Positions 56,280-64,000 of a stretch of 64,000 bases of DNA are shown here, piece after piece. Below the pieces are notes generated by a model. That model ran no database searches and was not told the DNA's origin. It saw only the letters and a program-made list of their open reading frames with translations. The translations under genes and the position numbers were made by a program. Origin of the DNA: Lachnospiraceae bacterium (GTDB lineage: Bacteria > Bacillota > Clostridia > Lachnospirales > Lachnospiraceae); contig JAKSRY010000002.1 in assembly GCA_024403415.1 (NCBI GenBank), positions 62,001-126,000 of the forward strand, written 5' to 3'. Numbering within the stretch: the stretch's first letter is position 1; the number at the start of each line of letters is the position of its first letter.

Positions 56280-57356
56280 ATGAAGAAGGCATTATTGTCA
56301 ATCCTTGGAATAATAATTTTCCTTTTAGGTGCAGGCTATCTTTTTTTACATATAACATATGCAACTAGGGATAATCTTAGTCATACAGGTAGAAATATGA
56401 CAGGTTTCTATGCCGAAAATGATAATACTGTAGATGTGGTTATTATTGGAACAAGTAGTACATTTTCAGCTTATGCACCAATGCTACTGTGGGAGGAATA
56501 TGGGATAACATCTTATGATTTGTGTACGAACATGATGTTTGAAGATGCAATGCAGTTTGCTATTTATGAATGTATGAAAACACAGTCTCCCGAAGTGATG
56601 GTTATTGATCTTGCATCATTTCTATTTGGATGTACAGCCGAATCCTTTGAAGGAAATGATAAAGTTATACGATATAATACTGACGGGTACAAGAATTCAA
56701 TCAATAGGAAGCATTTGATAGATACCATTGTTCAAGATGAGAATGAACGGTGGCAGTATTATTTTGACTTAATGTATTATCATAAGCATGGGGAGATTAA
56801 ATTAGAAAACTGGAATTATTCCAGAAGTAATCCTAATAAGGGATATAATTGTTTGGTATATGTTTATCCGGAAGGTGATACCACGATGCTGAGAGAGCGT
56901 GATAGTGATTACAGGCTTCCTGATAATGAAATTGAATTGTTGAATGAGTTGATTAAAACAGCCGATGAAGCAGGCTGCTGGGTTATATATACTATACCGC
57001 CATATAAAGATAGTGAAGAGGATTTGGAAGAGCATGACAGGGCAGGCTTTATTAAAAAATATTTAGAGGATGAAGGAAAGACTGTTCTAGATTTATATGA
57101 GGTTAAAAATCAGATAGGAATTGATGAGAACACGGATTATTCATCTGATTATATGCATTATCATATTTTTTCAGCCCAAAAGATAACTCGTTATTTAGGA
57201 GAATATTTGAAAAATAAATATTCGCTTGAAGATCATCGTGGAGATGGTAAATATGCCAGTTGGCATGATAGTCTTCAGGAATGGCACGAAAACCAAGAGG
57301 ATTATGAGAAAAGGGTTCAGAAACTCATAGATGTGGGAGCCTATTCTGAGGGATAA
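56280..57356 (+). CDS. SGNH/DltD-like extracytoplasmic partner of the third MBOAT
   Basis: A 358-residue protein with an N-terminal anchor (about residues 5-25) and an outer domain whose nucleophile block is VVIIGTSSTFSAY and whose late YMHYH segment may hold the catalytic His. The IGTS-S form and the position after an MBOAT are like DltD. It ends with a hydrophilic tail of about 45 residues rich in His and Glu. It completes the third MBOAT/SGNH pair. Confidence 0.72.
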   Translation: MKKALLSILGIIIFLLGAGYLFLHITYATRDNLSHTGRNMTGFYAENDNTVDVVIIGTSSTFSAYAPMLLWEEYGITSYDLCTNMMFEDAMQFAIYECMKTQSPEVMVIDLASFLFGCTAESFEGNDKVIRYNTDGYKNSINRKHLIDTIVQDENERWQYYFDLMYYHKHGEIKLENWNYSRSNPNKGYNCLVYVYPEGDTTMLRERDSDYRLPDNEIELLNELIKTADEAGCWVIYTIPPYKDSEEDLEEHDRAGFIKKYLEDEGKTVLDLYEVKNQIGIDENTDYSSDYMHYHIFSAQKITRYLGEYLKNKYSLEDHRGDGKYASWHDSLQEWHENQEDYEKRVQKLIDVGAYSEG

Positions 57357-57376
57357 GACAGAATGGAGAGACAATT

Positions 57377-58297
57377 GTGAAAATAGCAATGACCGGAGCT
57401 ACTTCAATGATAGGGGTAGCACTTATTAAAAATTGTATTGATAAAGATATAGAGGTGTTGGCATTTGCCAACCCGGGCTCAAAAAGACTTGATATAATTC
57501 CAAGAGACGAACATGTGAGAATTGTGGAGTGTGCTCTTGATGAATTAAAAAATTACGATCCTATAGATGAAAAATGTGACTATTTCTTTCATATAGCGTG
57601 GGCAGCAACTACTCACGCCGGAAGAAATGATGTGAAAGCACATATAGATAATATTGAATATACTATAGATGCCATTAACCTTGCTTCTAAGTTGAAATGC
57701 AAAAAATTCATTGGAACAGGATCCCAGGCAGAGTATGGACGTGTTAATGTTCCGCTTGCCTCGGATACACCTGTTAATCCTGAAGTGCCATATGGGGTTG
57801 CAAAGCTTGCAGCAGGTGGTATGAGCAGAATAAGAGCCAATCAGCTTGAAATGGAACATAACTGGGTACGAATACTGAGCTCTTACGGGCCTAATGATAC
57901 CCAACAGACGCTTATGTCAAGTCTTTTGAGAAGTCTGATGGCGGGAAAACATTTTGCTACCTCAGAAGGAATTCAGATATGGGATTTTATTCATTGTGAT
58001 GATGTTGCAAAAGCTCTTCTTCTGGTTGCACAAAAGGGTAAGAACGGTAAAGTATATCCTATAGGTTCAGGAGTCGGAAGGCCACTTCGAGAATTTATTG
58101 AAGAGGTGTGCACTCTGGTGGATGAAAGAAAAGGAAATCCTAAAGGAACCACTCTTAAAAATGTTGGTTTTGGAGAAGTTAAATATGGTCAACTTCAGAT
58201 TATGCATCTTGTGGCAGATATTTCAGAACTTACCGAAGATACAGGTTTTGTTCCTCAAATCTCTTTTGAGAGTGGTGTAAGAGCAATGATTAATTAA
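57377..58297 (+). CDS. Extended SDR, candidate reductase/epimerase of a CDP-dideoxy sugar
   Basis: A 306-residue NAD(P)-dependent sugar SDR with MTGATSMIGVALI at the N-terminus, IGTGSQAEYG and catalytic YGVAK (YxxxK). Its layout is that of 4-reductases and epimerases acting on CDP-linked sugars, such as those making abequose, paratose or yersiniose. GTG 57377 is preceded by GGAG. It sits upstream of rfbFGH. Assignment to the same sugar is by context, not by a diagnostic residue. Confidence 0.85.
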   Translation: MKIAMTGATSMIGVALIKNCIDKDIEVLAFANPGSKRLDIIPRDEHVRIVECALDELKNYDPIDEKCDYFFHIAWAATTHAGRNDVKAHIDNIEYTIDAINLASKLKCKKFIGTGSQAEYGRVNVPLASDTPVNPEVPYGVAKLAAGGMSRIRANQLEMEHNWVRILSSYGPNDTQQTLMSSLLRSLMAGKHFATSEGIQIWDFIHCDDVAKALLLVAQKGKNGKVYPIGSGVGRPLREFIEEVCTLVDERKGNPKGTTLKNVGFGEVKYGQLQIMHLVADISELTEDTGFVPQISFESGVRAMIN

Positions 58298-58440
58298 TAT
58301 TAGTCTGAATGTATATTAAAATTTATTTTTTATTATGTGTTTTTATATTATAATGAAAAGAGTGCTTAAAGAAGATTTGCTCATAGACAAGCATAATTAT
58401 TGTTGTATCAAAATAAAGAGAATTGATGGGTGGAGTAGTA

Positions 58441-59136
58441 ATGGATATTAAGAATTATAAGCTTACAGTAGTAATACCCTGTTATAACGAAAAGGAAAAT
58501 ATAATAAATATTGTTAACAAAGTTAAGAAAGTTAAGGTTCCGCAACTTGAAATTATTGTGGTTGACGATGCAAGTACAGATGGTACTACAGACATAGTAA
58601 GGGAAAAGATAGAGCCGATTGTTGACCAGGTAGTATATCATGAAGTTAATGGCGGTAAGGGCGCCGCACTAAGAACCGGTTTTGCTCATGCTACTGGAGA
58701 TATAGTTATAGTTCAGGATGCAGACTTAGAGTATGAGCCCCATGAGTATCCTAAAGTTGTTGAACCCATTGCATCCGGTAAGGCACGTGTATGTTATGGC
58801 TCAAGATTTCTTAATGCCAAGGCTAAGGGATATCTTGCAAATCGTCTTGCTAACAGATTCCTGACCGGTCTTTCCAATATTTTTACACATCAGAAGCTGA
58901 CAGACATGGAAACATGTTACAAGGCTTTTTTAAGAGATATCATACAGTCAGTTGATATTATGGAAAACAGATTTGGTTTTGAACCGGAAATTACAGCTAA
59001 AATCTCAAAGAAGAGAATCAGAATTTATGAAGTTCCCATATCTTATAATCCAAGGACCAAATCGGAAGGTAAGAAAATAGGATTGAAGGATGGAATGAGA
59101 GCCATCTATTGTATCTTAAAATATCGTAAAGGTTAA
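58441..59136 (+). CDS. DPM1-like GT2 family glycosyltransferase
   Basis: About 232 residues, consisting only of the GT2 catalytic domain: [30 protein letters not shown] as the metal site and the [10 protein letters not shown] segment. DPM1-type enzymes of this size make polyprenyl-phosphate sugars without membrane spans, or transfer to lipid carriers. GGAG five bases upstream favours ATG 58441 over the TTG at 58423. It follows the longest non-coding gap of the window (143 bases), which holds a TATAAT without a convincing -35 partner. Confidence 0.88.
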   Translation: MDIKNYKLTVVIPCYNEKENIINIVNKVKKVKVPQLEIIVVDDASTDGTTDIVREKIEPIVDQVVYHEVNGGKGAALRTGFAHATGDIVIVQDADLEYEPHEYPKVVEPIASGKARVCYGSRFLNAKAKGYLANRLANRFLTGLSNIFTHQKLTDMETCYKAFLRDIIQSVDIMENRFGFEPEITAKISKKRIRIYEVPISYNPRTKSEGKKIGLKDGMRAIYCILKYRKG

Positions 59137-59181
59137 TTGATATCAAAACCATACAAAGATGGAAGGATAGAAAATATATAA

Positions 59182-61113
59182 ATGTCAAAAGTAATTGAAA
59201 TATTTGTGCCCGGAAGGTTGTGCCTTTTTGGAGAGCATACCGACTGGGCCGGACAACATAAGAATATGAATTCAGCCATAGTACCAGGTCGTTCCATAGT
59301 CACAGGTATTGAACAGGGAATAACTGCATTGGCGCAAAAATCCGATGATTTTGAATTTAAGTGTAATATAGATTCAATACCGGAGGTTTCGTTTTCAAGT
59401 CCTATGGATGTAAAAACATTAAAAGAAACTGCCAAAAGCGGTGAGTTCTTCTCATATGTTGCCGGAGTAGCTTCGTATATGTGTGAATGGTACCATGTTG
59501 GTGGTGTAAGCATTGAGATTACTTCCATGACACTTCCAATGAAAAGTGGACTTTCATCGAGCGCTGCAGTTTGCGTTCTTGTTGCTAAGGCATTTAATGA
59601 ATTATATGGACTCCATCTTAATACGCAGGGAGTTATGAATATAGCTTACTGGGGAGAGCAGAGAACGCCTTCAAGATGCGGACGACTTGACCAGGCATGT
59701 GCCTTTGGTGTGAATCCTGTTTCCATGGTATTTGATGGAAATGAGATTGAAGTAGACCGTATCAAACTTGGCGGTCCATTGTATTATGTATTTGCAGATT
59801 TGATGGCAGAAAAAAATACAGTTAAAATTCTTGCTGACTTGAACAGAGCATATCCTTTTCCACATAATGATATGGAAAAAGAGGTTCAGTATGTTCTTGG
59901 TGAGAAAAATCAGGAGATTACGGGACGCGCAATAAAGTATATGGAAAGTGGCGATGCTTTATCTTTGGGTGAACTTATGAAAGAAGCCCAAAGAATGTTT
60001 GATGAAAAACTTAAGCCTATGTGTCCGGAAGAATTGACAGCTCCGGTGTTACATTCTGTTTTTGATGATGAGAGGGTTAAGGCATTAAGTTTTGGTGCAA
60101 AGGGAGTAGGTTCTCAGGGCGATGGCACTGTTCAGATACTTGCAAAGGATGAACAGTCGCAAAAGGAATTGGTTGATTATCTTCAAAATGAAAGAGGAAT
60201 GACCGCCTACAAACTGACGCTTAAGCCCGCGTCAGCTGTTAAAAAGGCCGTTATTCCGGTAGCGGGTTTTGGAACAAGACTGTATCCTGCAACAAGAGGA
60301 ATTAAGAAGGAATTTTGCCCGGTTATAGATAAAGATGGTTTGGTTAAACCAGCTATTTTAGTTTTACTTGAGGAACTTGATAATATCGGTATTGAAGAAA
60401 TATGTCTCATTATTAATGAAGAGGAAAAGCCTTTTTACGAGAAATATTTTAAGGAACCCCTATCAGAAGAGCATTACGCGAAGTTGTCGCTTCAGATGCG
60501 AGAATATGAAAAACAGATAAGACGAATAGGAAATAAGATTTCTTTTGTAATACAAAAAGAACAGTCCGGTTTTGGACATGCAGTTTATCAGAGCAGGGAA
60601 TTTACAAATGGTGAGCCGATACTGTTGTTACTTGGAGACACTATCTATCAGAGCAATACAGCTATTCCATGTACAAAACAGTTGATCGATGCATATGACA
60701 AGTATGGAACCGGGATGATAGCAGTTCATAGTATTCCACTTAAAGATGTGGTTCATTATGGTATCTTTGCAGGTGTATGGGAGAATAAAGAGCAGGATGT
60801 TATGAAAATAACACGTATCAGTGAAAAACCTGATTGTGACTATGCACAAGATTTCCTTTCGATGTCTACCACTGCTTCAAGAGAAAATTATTATGCTGCT
60901 TTTGGGGCGTATATTATCACTAAAGATGTCTATGACAGATTAAATGTTATGGTTGAAGATAATATTCGTGAAAATGGTGAAATTCAGTTGACCTCATCGC
61001 TTGCATTTGTGATGGAACAGAAGGGCATGATGGCCTTTGTTCCCGATGGCGAGTCATATGATATAGGTAATGCAGGAGCATATAGGGAAACTTTTATTAA
61101 TTTTGGACAGTAA
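59182..61113 (+). CDS. Bifunctional GHMP sugar kinase-sugar nucleotidyltransferase
   Basis: A 643-residue fusion. The N-terminal GHMP kinase (about 1-345) has PGRLCLFGEHTDW, SGLSSSAAV for phosphate binding and GAKGVGSQGDG. The C-terminal GalU-like nucleotidyltransferase (from about residue 354) has PVAGFGTRLYPAT and the Lys-rich KKEFCPVIDKDG. The protein would phosphorylate a free sugar at C1 and then make its NDP (probably UDP) form, as Bacteroides FKP does for fucose, but with the domain order reversed. Galactose or glucuronate are possible substrates; none can be fixed from motifs. Confidence 0.87.
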   Translation: MSKVIEIFVPGRLCLFGEHTDWAGQHKNMNSAIVPGRSIVTGIEQGITALAQKSDDFEFKCNIDSIPEVSFSSPMDVKTLKETAKSGEFFSYVAGVASYMCEWYHVGGVSIEITSMTLPMKSGLSSSAAVCVLVAKAFNELYGLHLNTQGVMNIAYWGEQRTPSRCGRLDQACAFGVNPVSMVFDGNEIEVDRIKLGGPLYYVFADLMAEKNTVKILADLNRAYPFPHNDMEKEVQYVLGEKNQEITGRAIKYMESGDALSLGELMKEAQRMFDEKLKPMCPEELTAPVLHSVFDDERVKALSFGAKGVGSQGDGTVQILAKDEQSQKELVDYLQNERGMTAYKLTLKPASAVKKAVIPVAGFGTRLYPATRGIKKEFCPVIDKDGLVKPAILVLLEELDNIGIEEICLIINEEEKPFYEKYFKEPLSEEHYAKLSLQMREYEKQIRRIGNKISFVIQKEQSGFGHAVYQSREFTNGEPILLLLGDTIYQSNTAIPCTKQLIDAYDKYGTGMIAVHSIPLKDVVHYGIFAGVWENKEQDVMKITRISEKPDCDYAQDFLSMSTTASRENYYAAFGAYIITKDVYDRLNVMVEDNIRENGEIQLTSSLAFVMEQKGMMAFVPDGESYDIGNAGAYRETFINFGQ

Positions 61114-61122
61114 AGGAAAACT

Positions 61123-61899
61123 ATGAAGGTTGTTATTTTAGCAGGTGGAAAAGGAACAAGAATAGCTGAGGAATCGATTATTAAACCGAAACCTCTAATT
61201 GAAATAGGTGATAAGCCTATTCTTTGGCATATTATGAAGGAATATTCTCATTTTGGTTTTAACGAGTTTATTATCTGCTGTGGCTATAAGCAGCATATGG
61301 TTAAAGAATGGTTTAACAATTATTATATTACGAATTCTGACATAACATTTGATTTTACCAAAGAAAATGCAATAACTGTTCACAAGACAAATACTGATCC
61401 TTGGAAGGTGACTTGCGTGGATACAGGTCTTGACACAATGACAGGTGGACGTATTTTAAGAATTAAGCCATATATTGGGGATGAACCGTTTTTGCTTACT
61501 TATGGGGATGGAGTATGTGATGTTAATATTGCAGATCTTGTAGAATTCCATAAGAGTCACGGCAAGAAGGCCACTCTTACAGCTGTAATTCAGAAGCAGG
61601 AAAAGGGTGTTCTTGATATAAGTGAAATAGGCGCAGTTAAGTCCTTCAGAGAGAAGAAAGATAAGGATGAATCACCTATTAACGCAGGTTTTATGGTGTT
61701 GGAACCCTCTGTATTTGATTATCTTAAGGATGACACTACCGTATTTGAGCAGGAACCGCTTGAAAAGCTTGCAGCAGAAGGTGAACTGATGAGCTACAGA
61801 CATGAGGGATTTTGGCAATGTATGGATTCTCTCAGAGAAAAGCAGATGCTTGAAGCAATGTGGGCTAAAGGAAATGCCCCTTGGAAAACCTGGAATTAG
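61123..61899 (+). CDS. rfbF: Glucose-1-phosphate cytidylyltransferase
   Basis: A 258-residue RfbF/AscA/DdhA enzyme making CDP-glucose from CTP and glucose-1-phosphate, the first step to CDP-3,6-dideoxyhexoses. ILAGGKGTRIAEES, KPKPLIEIGDKPILWHIM and TYGDGVCDVNI are diagnostic of the cytidylyl subgroup. Full length. It is followed by rfbG and rfbH in pathway order. Confidence 0.95.
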   Translation: MKVVILAGGKGTRIAEESIIKPKPLIEIGDKPILWHIMKEYSHFGFNEFIICCGYKQHMVKEWFNNYYITNSDITFDFTKENAITVHKTNTDPWKVTCVDTGLDTMTGGRILRIKPYIGDEPFLLTYGDGVCDVNIADLVEFHKSHGKKATLTAVIQKQEKGVLDISEIGAVKSFREKKDKDESPINAGFMVLEPSVFDYLKDDTTVFEQEPLEKLAAEGELMSYRHEGFWQCMDSLREKQMLEAMWAKGNAPWKTWN

Positions 61900-61965
61900 A
61901 TGGCTAAAAGACCATTGAGAAGGGTTACAACATGTTGATAGTATAACATTGAAAAGGTATGTGAT

Positions 61966-63105
61966 ATGTATAGTTTTGAACAATTATCATATTTTTATAA
62001 GGATAAAAAGATACTTATTACCGGGCATACAGGATTTAAGGGAAGCTGGTTATGCAGAGTTTTGACGAAGATGGGAGCAAAGGTTTCCGGTTTTGCACTT
62101 GAGCCGCCGACTAATCCCTCTATATTTAACACTCTTAATATCGAAAACTCAATCAACTCATACATTGGAGATGTAAGGGATCTTAAAGCCTTAAAGGCTG
62201 TCTTTGAAAAGGAATGTCCCGAGATTGTTATTCATATGGCAGCACAGCCGCTTGTTCGTGAATCCTACAGTAATCCGGTTGGTACCTATGAGACCAATGT
62301 AATGGGGACAGTGAATGTTCTTGAATGTTGCAGAAACACTAAGTCAGTTCGTTCGGTTGTAAATGTTACTACCGACAAAGTATATAAAAACAACGAATGG
62401 GAAAGAGGATATGTGGAAACAGATTACCTTGATGGCTATGATCCGTATTCTAACAGCAAATCCTGTTCGGAACTGGTTACGCACAGCTATATCCAGTCAT
62501 TTTTCAATCCTGAAACCTGTAAAGAAAATTTGGTTGATGATCTTGGACCTGCCAGAATTTCAACCTGCAGAGCAGGTAATGTAATAGGTGGTGGTGATTT
62601 TGCAACAGACAGAATTATTCCTGACTGCTTCAGAGCTGCGGCGAATATGGAAGATATAATTGTACGTAACCCATATTCCACAAGACCTTATGAACATGTG
62701 CTTGAGCCTCTTTTTGCATATCTGATGGTTGCAAAGGAGCAGTTTGAAGACCGAAAGTATATGGGAAATTATAATGTCGGTCCTGATGATGACAGTAATG
62801 TTAATACCGGTAATTTGACAGATATGTTCTGTGAAAAGTGGAATAAATTGAGTCTTTCCGATTGCGAAGGAAATCCAAGACCTCTGTTGAAGTGGATTAA
62901 CAAACATGATGGTGGTCCTCATGAAGCCGGTTTTCTTAAATTGAATTGTGATAAATTAAAGAAAACCTTTGACTGGCATCCAGTGTGGGATATAAATACA
63001 ACAATGGACAAACTGGTTGAATGGTATTCGGTATACCTTAATAAAGGTGATATTGAAGCCTGTACAGATCGACAGATTGAAGAGTTTATTAATAGTGGGA
63101 GATAA
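61966..63105 (+). CDS. rfbG: CDP-glucose 4,6-dehydratase
   Basis: A 379-residue extended SDR making CDP-4-keto-6-deoxyglucose. Motifs: ITGHTGFKGSWL, VVNVTTDKVYKN with the Thr/Asp/Lys of the active site, and catalytic YSNSK. It is about 20 residues longer than typical RfbG, mostly in an insert near residues 180-190. It lies 66 bases after rfbF and six bases before rfbH. Confidence 0.95.
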   Translation: MYSFEQLSYFYKDKKILITGHTGFKGSWLCRVLTKMGAKVSGFALEPPTNPSIFNTLNIENSINSYIGDVRDLKALKAVFEKECPEIVIHMAAQPLVRESYSNPVGTYETNVMGTVNVLECCRNTKSVRSVVNVTTDKVYKNNEWERGYVETDYLDGYDPYSNSKSCSELVTHSYIQSFFNPETCKENLVDDLGPARISTCRAGNVIGGGDFATDRIIPDCFRAAANMEDIIVRNPYSTRPYEHVLEPLFAYLMVAKEQFEDRKYMGNYNVGPDDDSNVNTGNLTDMFCEKWNKLSLSDCEGNPRPLLKWINKHDGGPHEAGFLKLNCDKLKKTFDWHPVWDINTTMDKLVEWYSVYLNKGDIEACTDRQIEEFINSGR

Positions 63106-63111
63106 ATATAT

Positions 63112-64000
63112 ATGTTTGAAAATATGACAGAAGCAGAAGCTAAAGAAAAAATACTTGCAGAAGTTAAAGAATATTGTGATACCTTTCATAATAAGAAAAA
63201 AGATTTTAAGGAGGGTGACAGAATTCCTTATGCTTCACGAGTATATGACAGTGAGGAGATGACCAATCTTGTCGATTCAGCCCTGGAGTTCTGGCTTACA
63301 TCCGGAAGATATACAGACCAGTTTGAAAAACAGCTTGGTGAATATCTTGGTGTTAAGTATGTTTCACTTGTTAACTCAGGCTCATCAGCTAACTTGAATG
63401 CGTTTATGGCATTAACATCTCCACTTCTTGGAGACAAGAGAATTAAACGTGGAGATGAAGTAATTACGGTTGCAGCAGGTTTTCCGACAACTGTTACTCC
63501 AATTATTCAGTTCGGTGCTGTTCCAGTTTTTGTAGATGTTACAATTGGACAGTATAATATCGATGTGACTAAGCTTGAAGAAGCATATTCTGAAAAGACC
63601 AAGGCAGTTATGATGGCGCATACTCTTGGTAATCCATTTGATCTTAAAGCAGTAAAAGAATTTTGTGACAGACATGATATATGGCTTGTAGAAGATAATT
63701 GTGATGCACTTGGAAGCCAGTATACCATTGATGGAGTTACTAAGTTTACCGGAACAATAGGGGATATCGGTACATCATCTTTTTACCCACCACATCATAT
63801 GACAATGGGTGAAGGTGGTGCCGTATATACCAATAATCCGCTGCTTCACAGATGTATTCGTTCTATGAGAGACTGGGGACGTGATTGCATTTGTCCTTCA
63901 GGAAAAGACAATTTCTGTGGTCATCGTTTTGATAAACAGTATGGAGAGCTCCCATTAGGATATGACCATAAATATGTTTATTCACACTTTGGCTATAATC
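63112..64000 (+). CDS. rfbH: CDP-4-keto-6-deoxyglucose 3-dehydrase (E1), cut by right edge
   Basis: The first 296 residues of RfbH/AscC/DdhC, a PMP- and [2Fe-2S]-dependent enzyme that removes the C3 hydroxyl. Diagnostic is [12 protein letters not shown], where His replaces the usual PLP lysine of the aminotransferase fold. The iron-sulfur Cys set is Cys197, Cys259, Cys261 and Cys269; the C-x-C-x7-C part is classical, while the first gap is 61 residues rather than the known 57, owing to a short insertion near residue 206. The partner reductase (DdhD/AscD) would lie outside the window. Confidence 0.95.
   Translation, partial: MFENMTEAEAKEKILAEVKEYCDTFHNKKKDFKEGDRIPYASRVYDSEEMTNLVDSALEFWLTSGRYTDQFEKQLGEYLGVKYVSLVNSGSSANLNAFMALTSPLLGDKRIKRGDEVITVAAGFPTTVTPIIQFGAVPVFVDVTIGQYNIDVTKLEEAYSEKTKAVMMAHTLGNPFDLKAVKEFCDRHDIWLVEDNCDALGSQYTIDGVTKFTGTIGDIGTSSFYPPHHMTMGEGGAVYTNNPLLHRCIRSMRDWGRDCICPSGKDNFCGHRFDKQYGELPLGYDHKYVYSHFGYN

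Noticed and set aside
58298-58440. TATAAT at 58349-58354 as a promoter in the longest gap
   Set aside because: Only T-rich sequence lies at the -35 distance, and AT-rich gaps give TATAAT by chance. No hairpin with T run was found in this gap either.
59133-59528. A 131-codon open frame on the - strand
   Set aside because: It overlaps the start of the GHMP kinase, including PGRLCLFGEHTDW, and has no coding signs of its own.
1-64000. CRISPR arrays, insertion sequences, tRNA or rRNA genes, riboswitches
   Set aside because: No direct-repeat array, transposase, inverted terminal repeats or structured RNA was recognised on reading both strands.

Overview
The window is one uninterrupted run of co-directional genes: 57 genes, all on the + strand, with spacings of a few bases or short overlaps. 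It is a very large cell-surface polysaccharide locus from a low-GC Firmicute. Gene style (split transketolase, fused AccD-AccA, GT26-GT4 fusion, strong AGGAGG-type ribosome sites, AT-rich codons) suggests a Lachnospiraceae-type gut or rumen clostridium, perhaps Butyrivibrio-like. That taxonomic call is inference, because no rRNA or housekeeping marker is present. No tRNA, rRNA, CRISPR array, insertion sequence or phage gene was seen. No gene-free stretch exceeds about 145 bases.

Layout. (1) 1-7218: a GT26-GT4 fusion open at the left edge, a GT2, a Wzx flippase, and a membrane O-acyltransferase (MBOAT) with its SGNH partner. (2) 7265-15477: a GT-C membrane protein, GT2 and GT4 transferases, a hexapeptide acyltransferase, a GT-D-like protein and a sugar-nucleotide SDR. 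(3) 15508-16344: an XRE regulator carrying a degenerate sugar-nucleotidyltransferase-like domain, followed by a perfect 8-bp inverted repeat. (4) 16446-34112: an 18-gene acyl-carrier-protein pathway with three ACPs, AccDA, two ketoacyl synthase III, two reductases, a FabZ-like dehydratase, an AMP ligase, two candidate thioesterases, a LuxE-LuxC fusion, an L-fucose-isomerase-like protein, a two-subunit transketolase and an ABC exporter. (5) 34169-50276: a WecF-like GT56, an aminosugar transaminase, a radical SAM protein, a second MBOAT/SGNH pair, WbsX, more glycosyltransferases, a second GT-C protein, a GtrB-like polyprenyl-phosphate glycosyltransferase and a second flippase. (6) 50280-57356: an aldolase-like fusion, a large acetolactate-synthase-like ThDP enzyme, a fourth ACP, a hexapeptide acyltransferase and a third MBOAT/SGNH pair. 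(7) 57377-64000: an SDR, a GT2, a GHMP kinase-nucleotidyltransferase fusion and the CDP-3,6-dideoxyhexose genes rfbF, rfbG and rfbH (rfbH cut by the right edge).

How it may work together. Transferases would build one or more repeat units on a lipid carrier, the two Wzx proteins and the ABC protein would move lipid-linked material outward, and the three MBOAT/SGNH pairs would acylate it. RfbFGH with the ThDP enzyme and SDR fits a yersiniose-type branched 3,6-dideoxy sugar. The most unusual part is the ACP pathway. Malonyl supply, condensation, ketoreduction, dehydration and thioester reduction to an aldehyde sit beside a ketose isomerase and a transketolase, so carbohydrate C2 chemistry appears joined to short polyketide or fatty-acid chemistry. 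A product such as an acyl-sugar chimera or unusual hydroxyacyl decoration is a hypothesis, not a demonstrated function. No initiating phosphoglycosyltransferase, Wzy polymerase, FabD, enoyl reductase or phosphopantetheinyl transferase was recognised.
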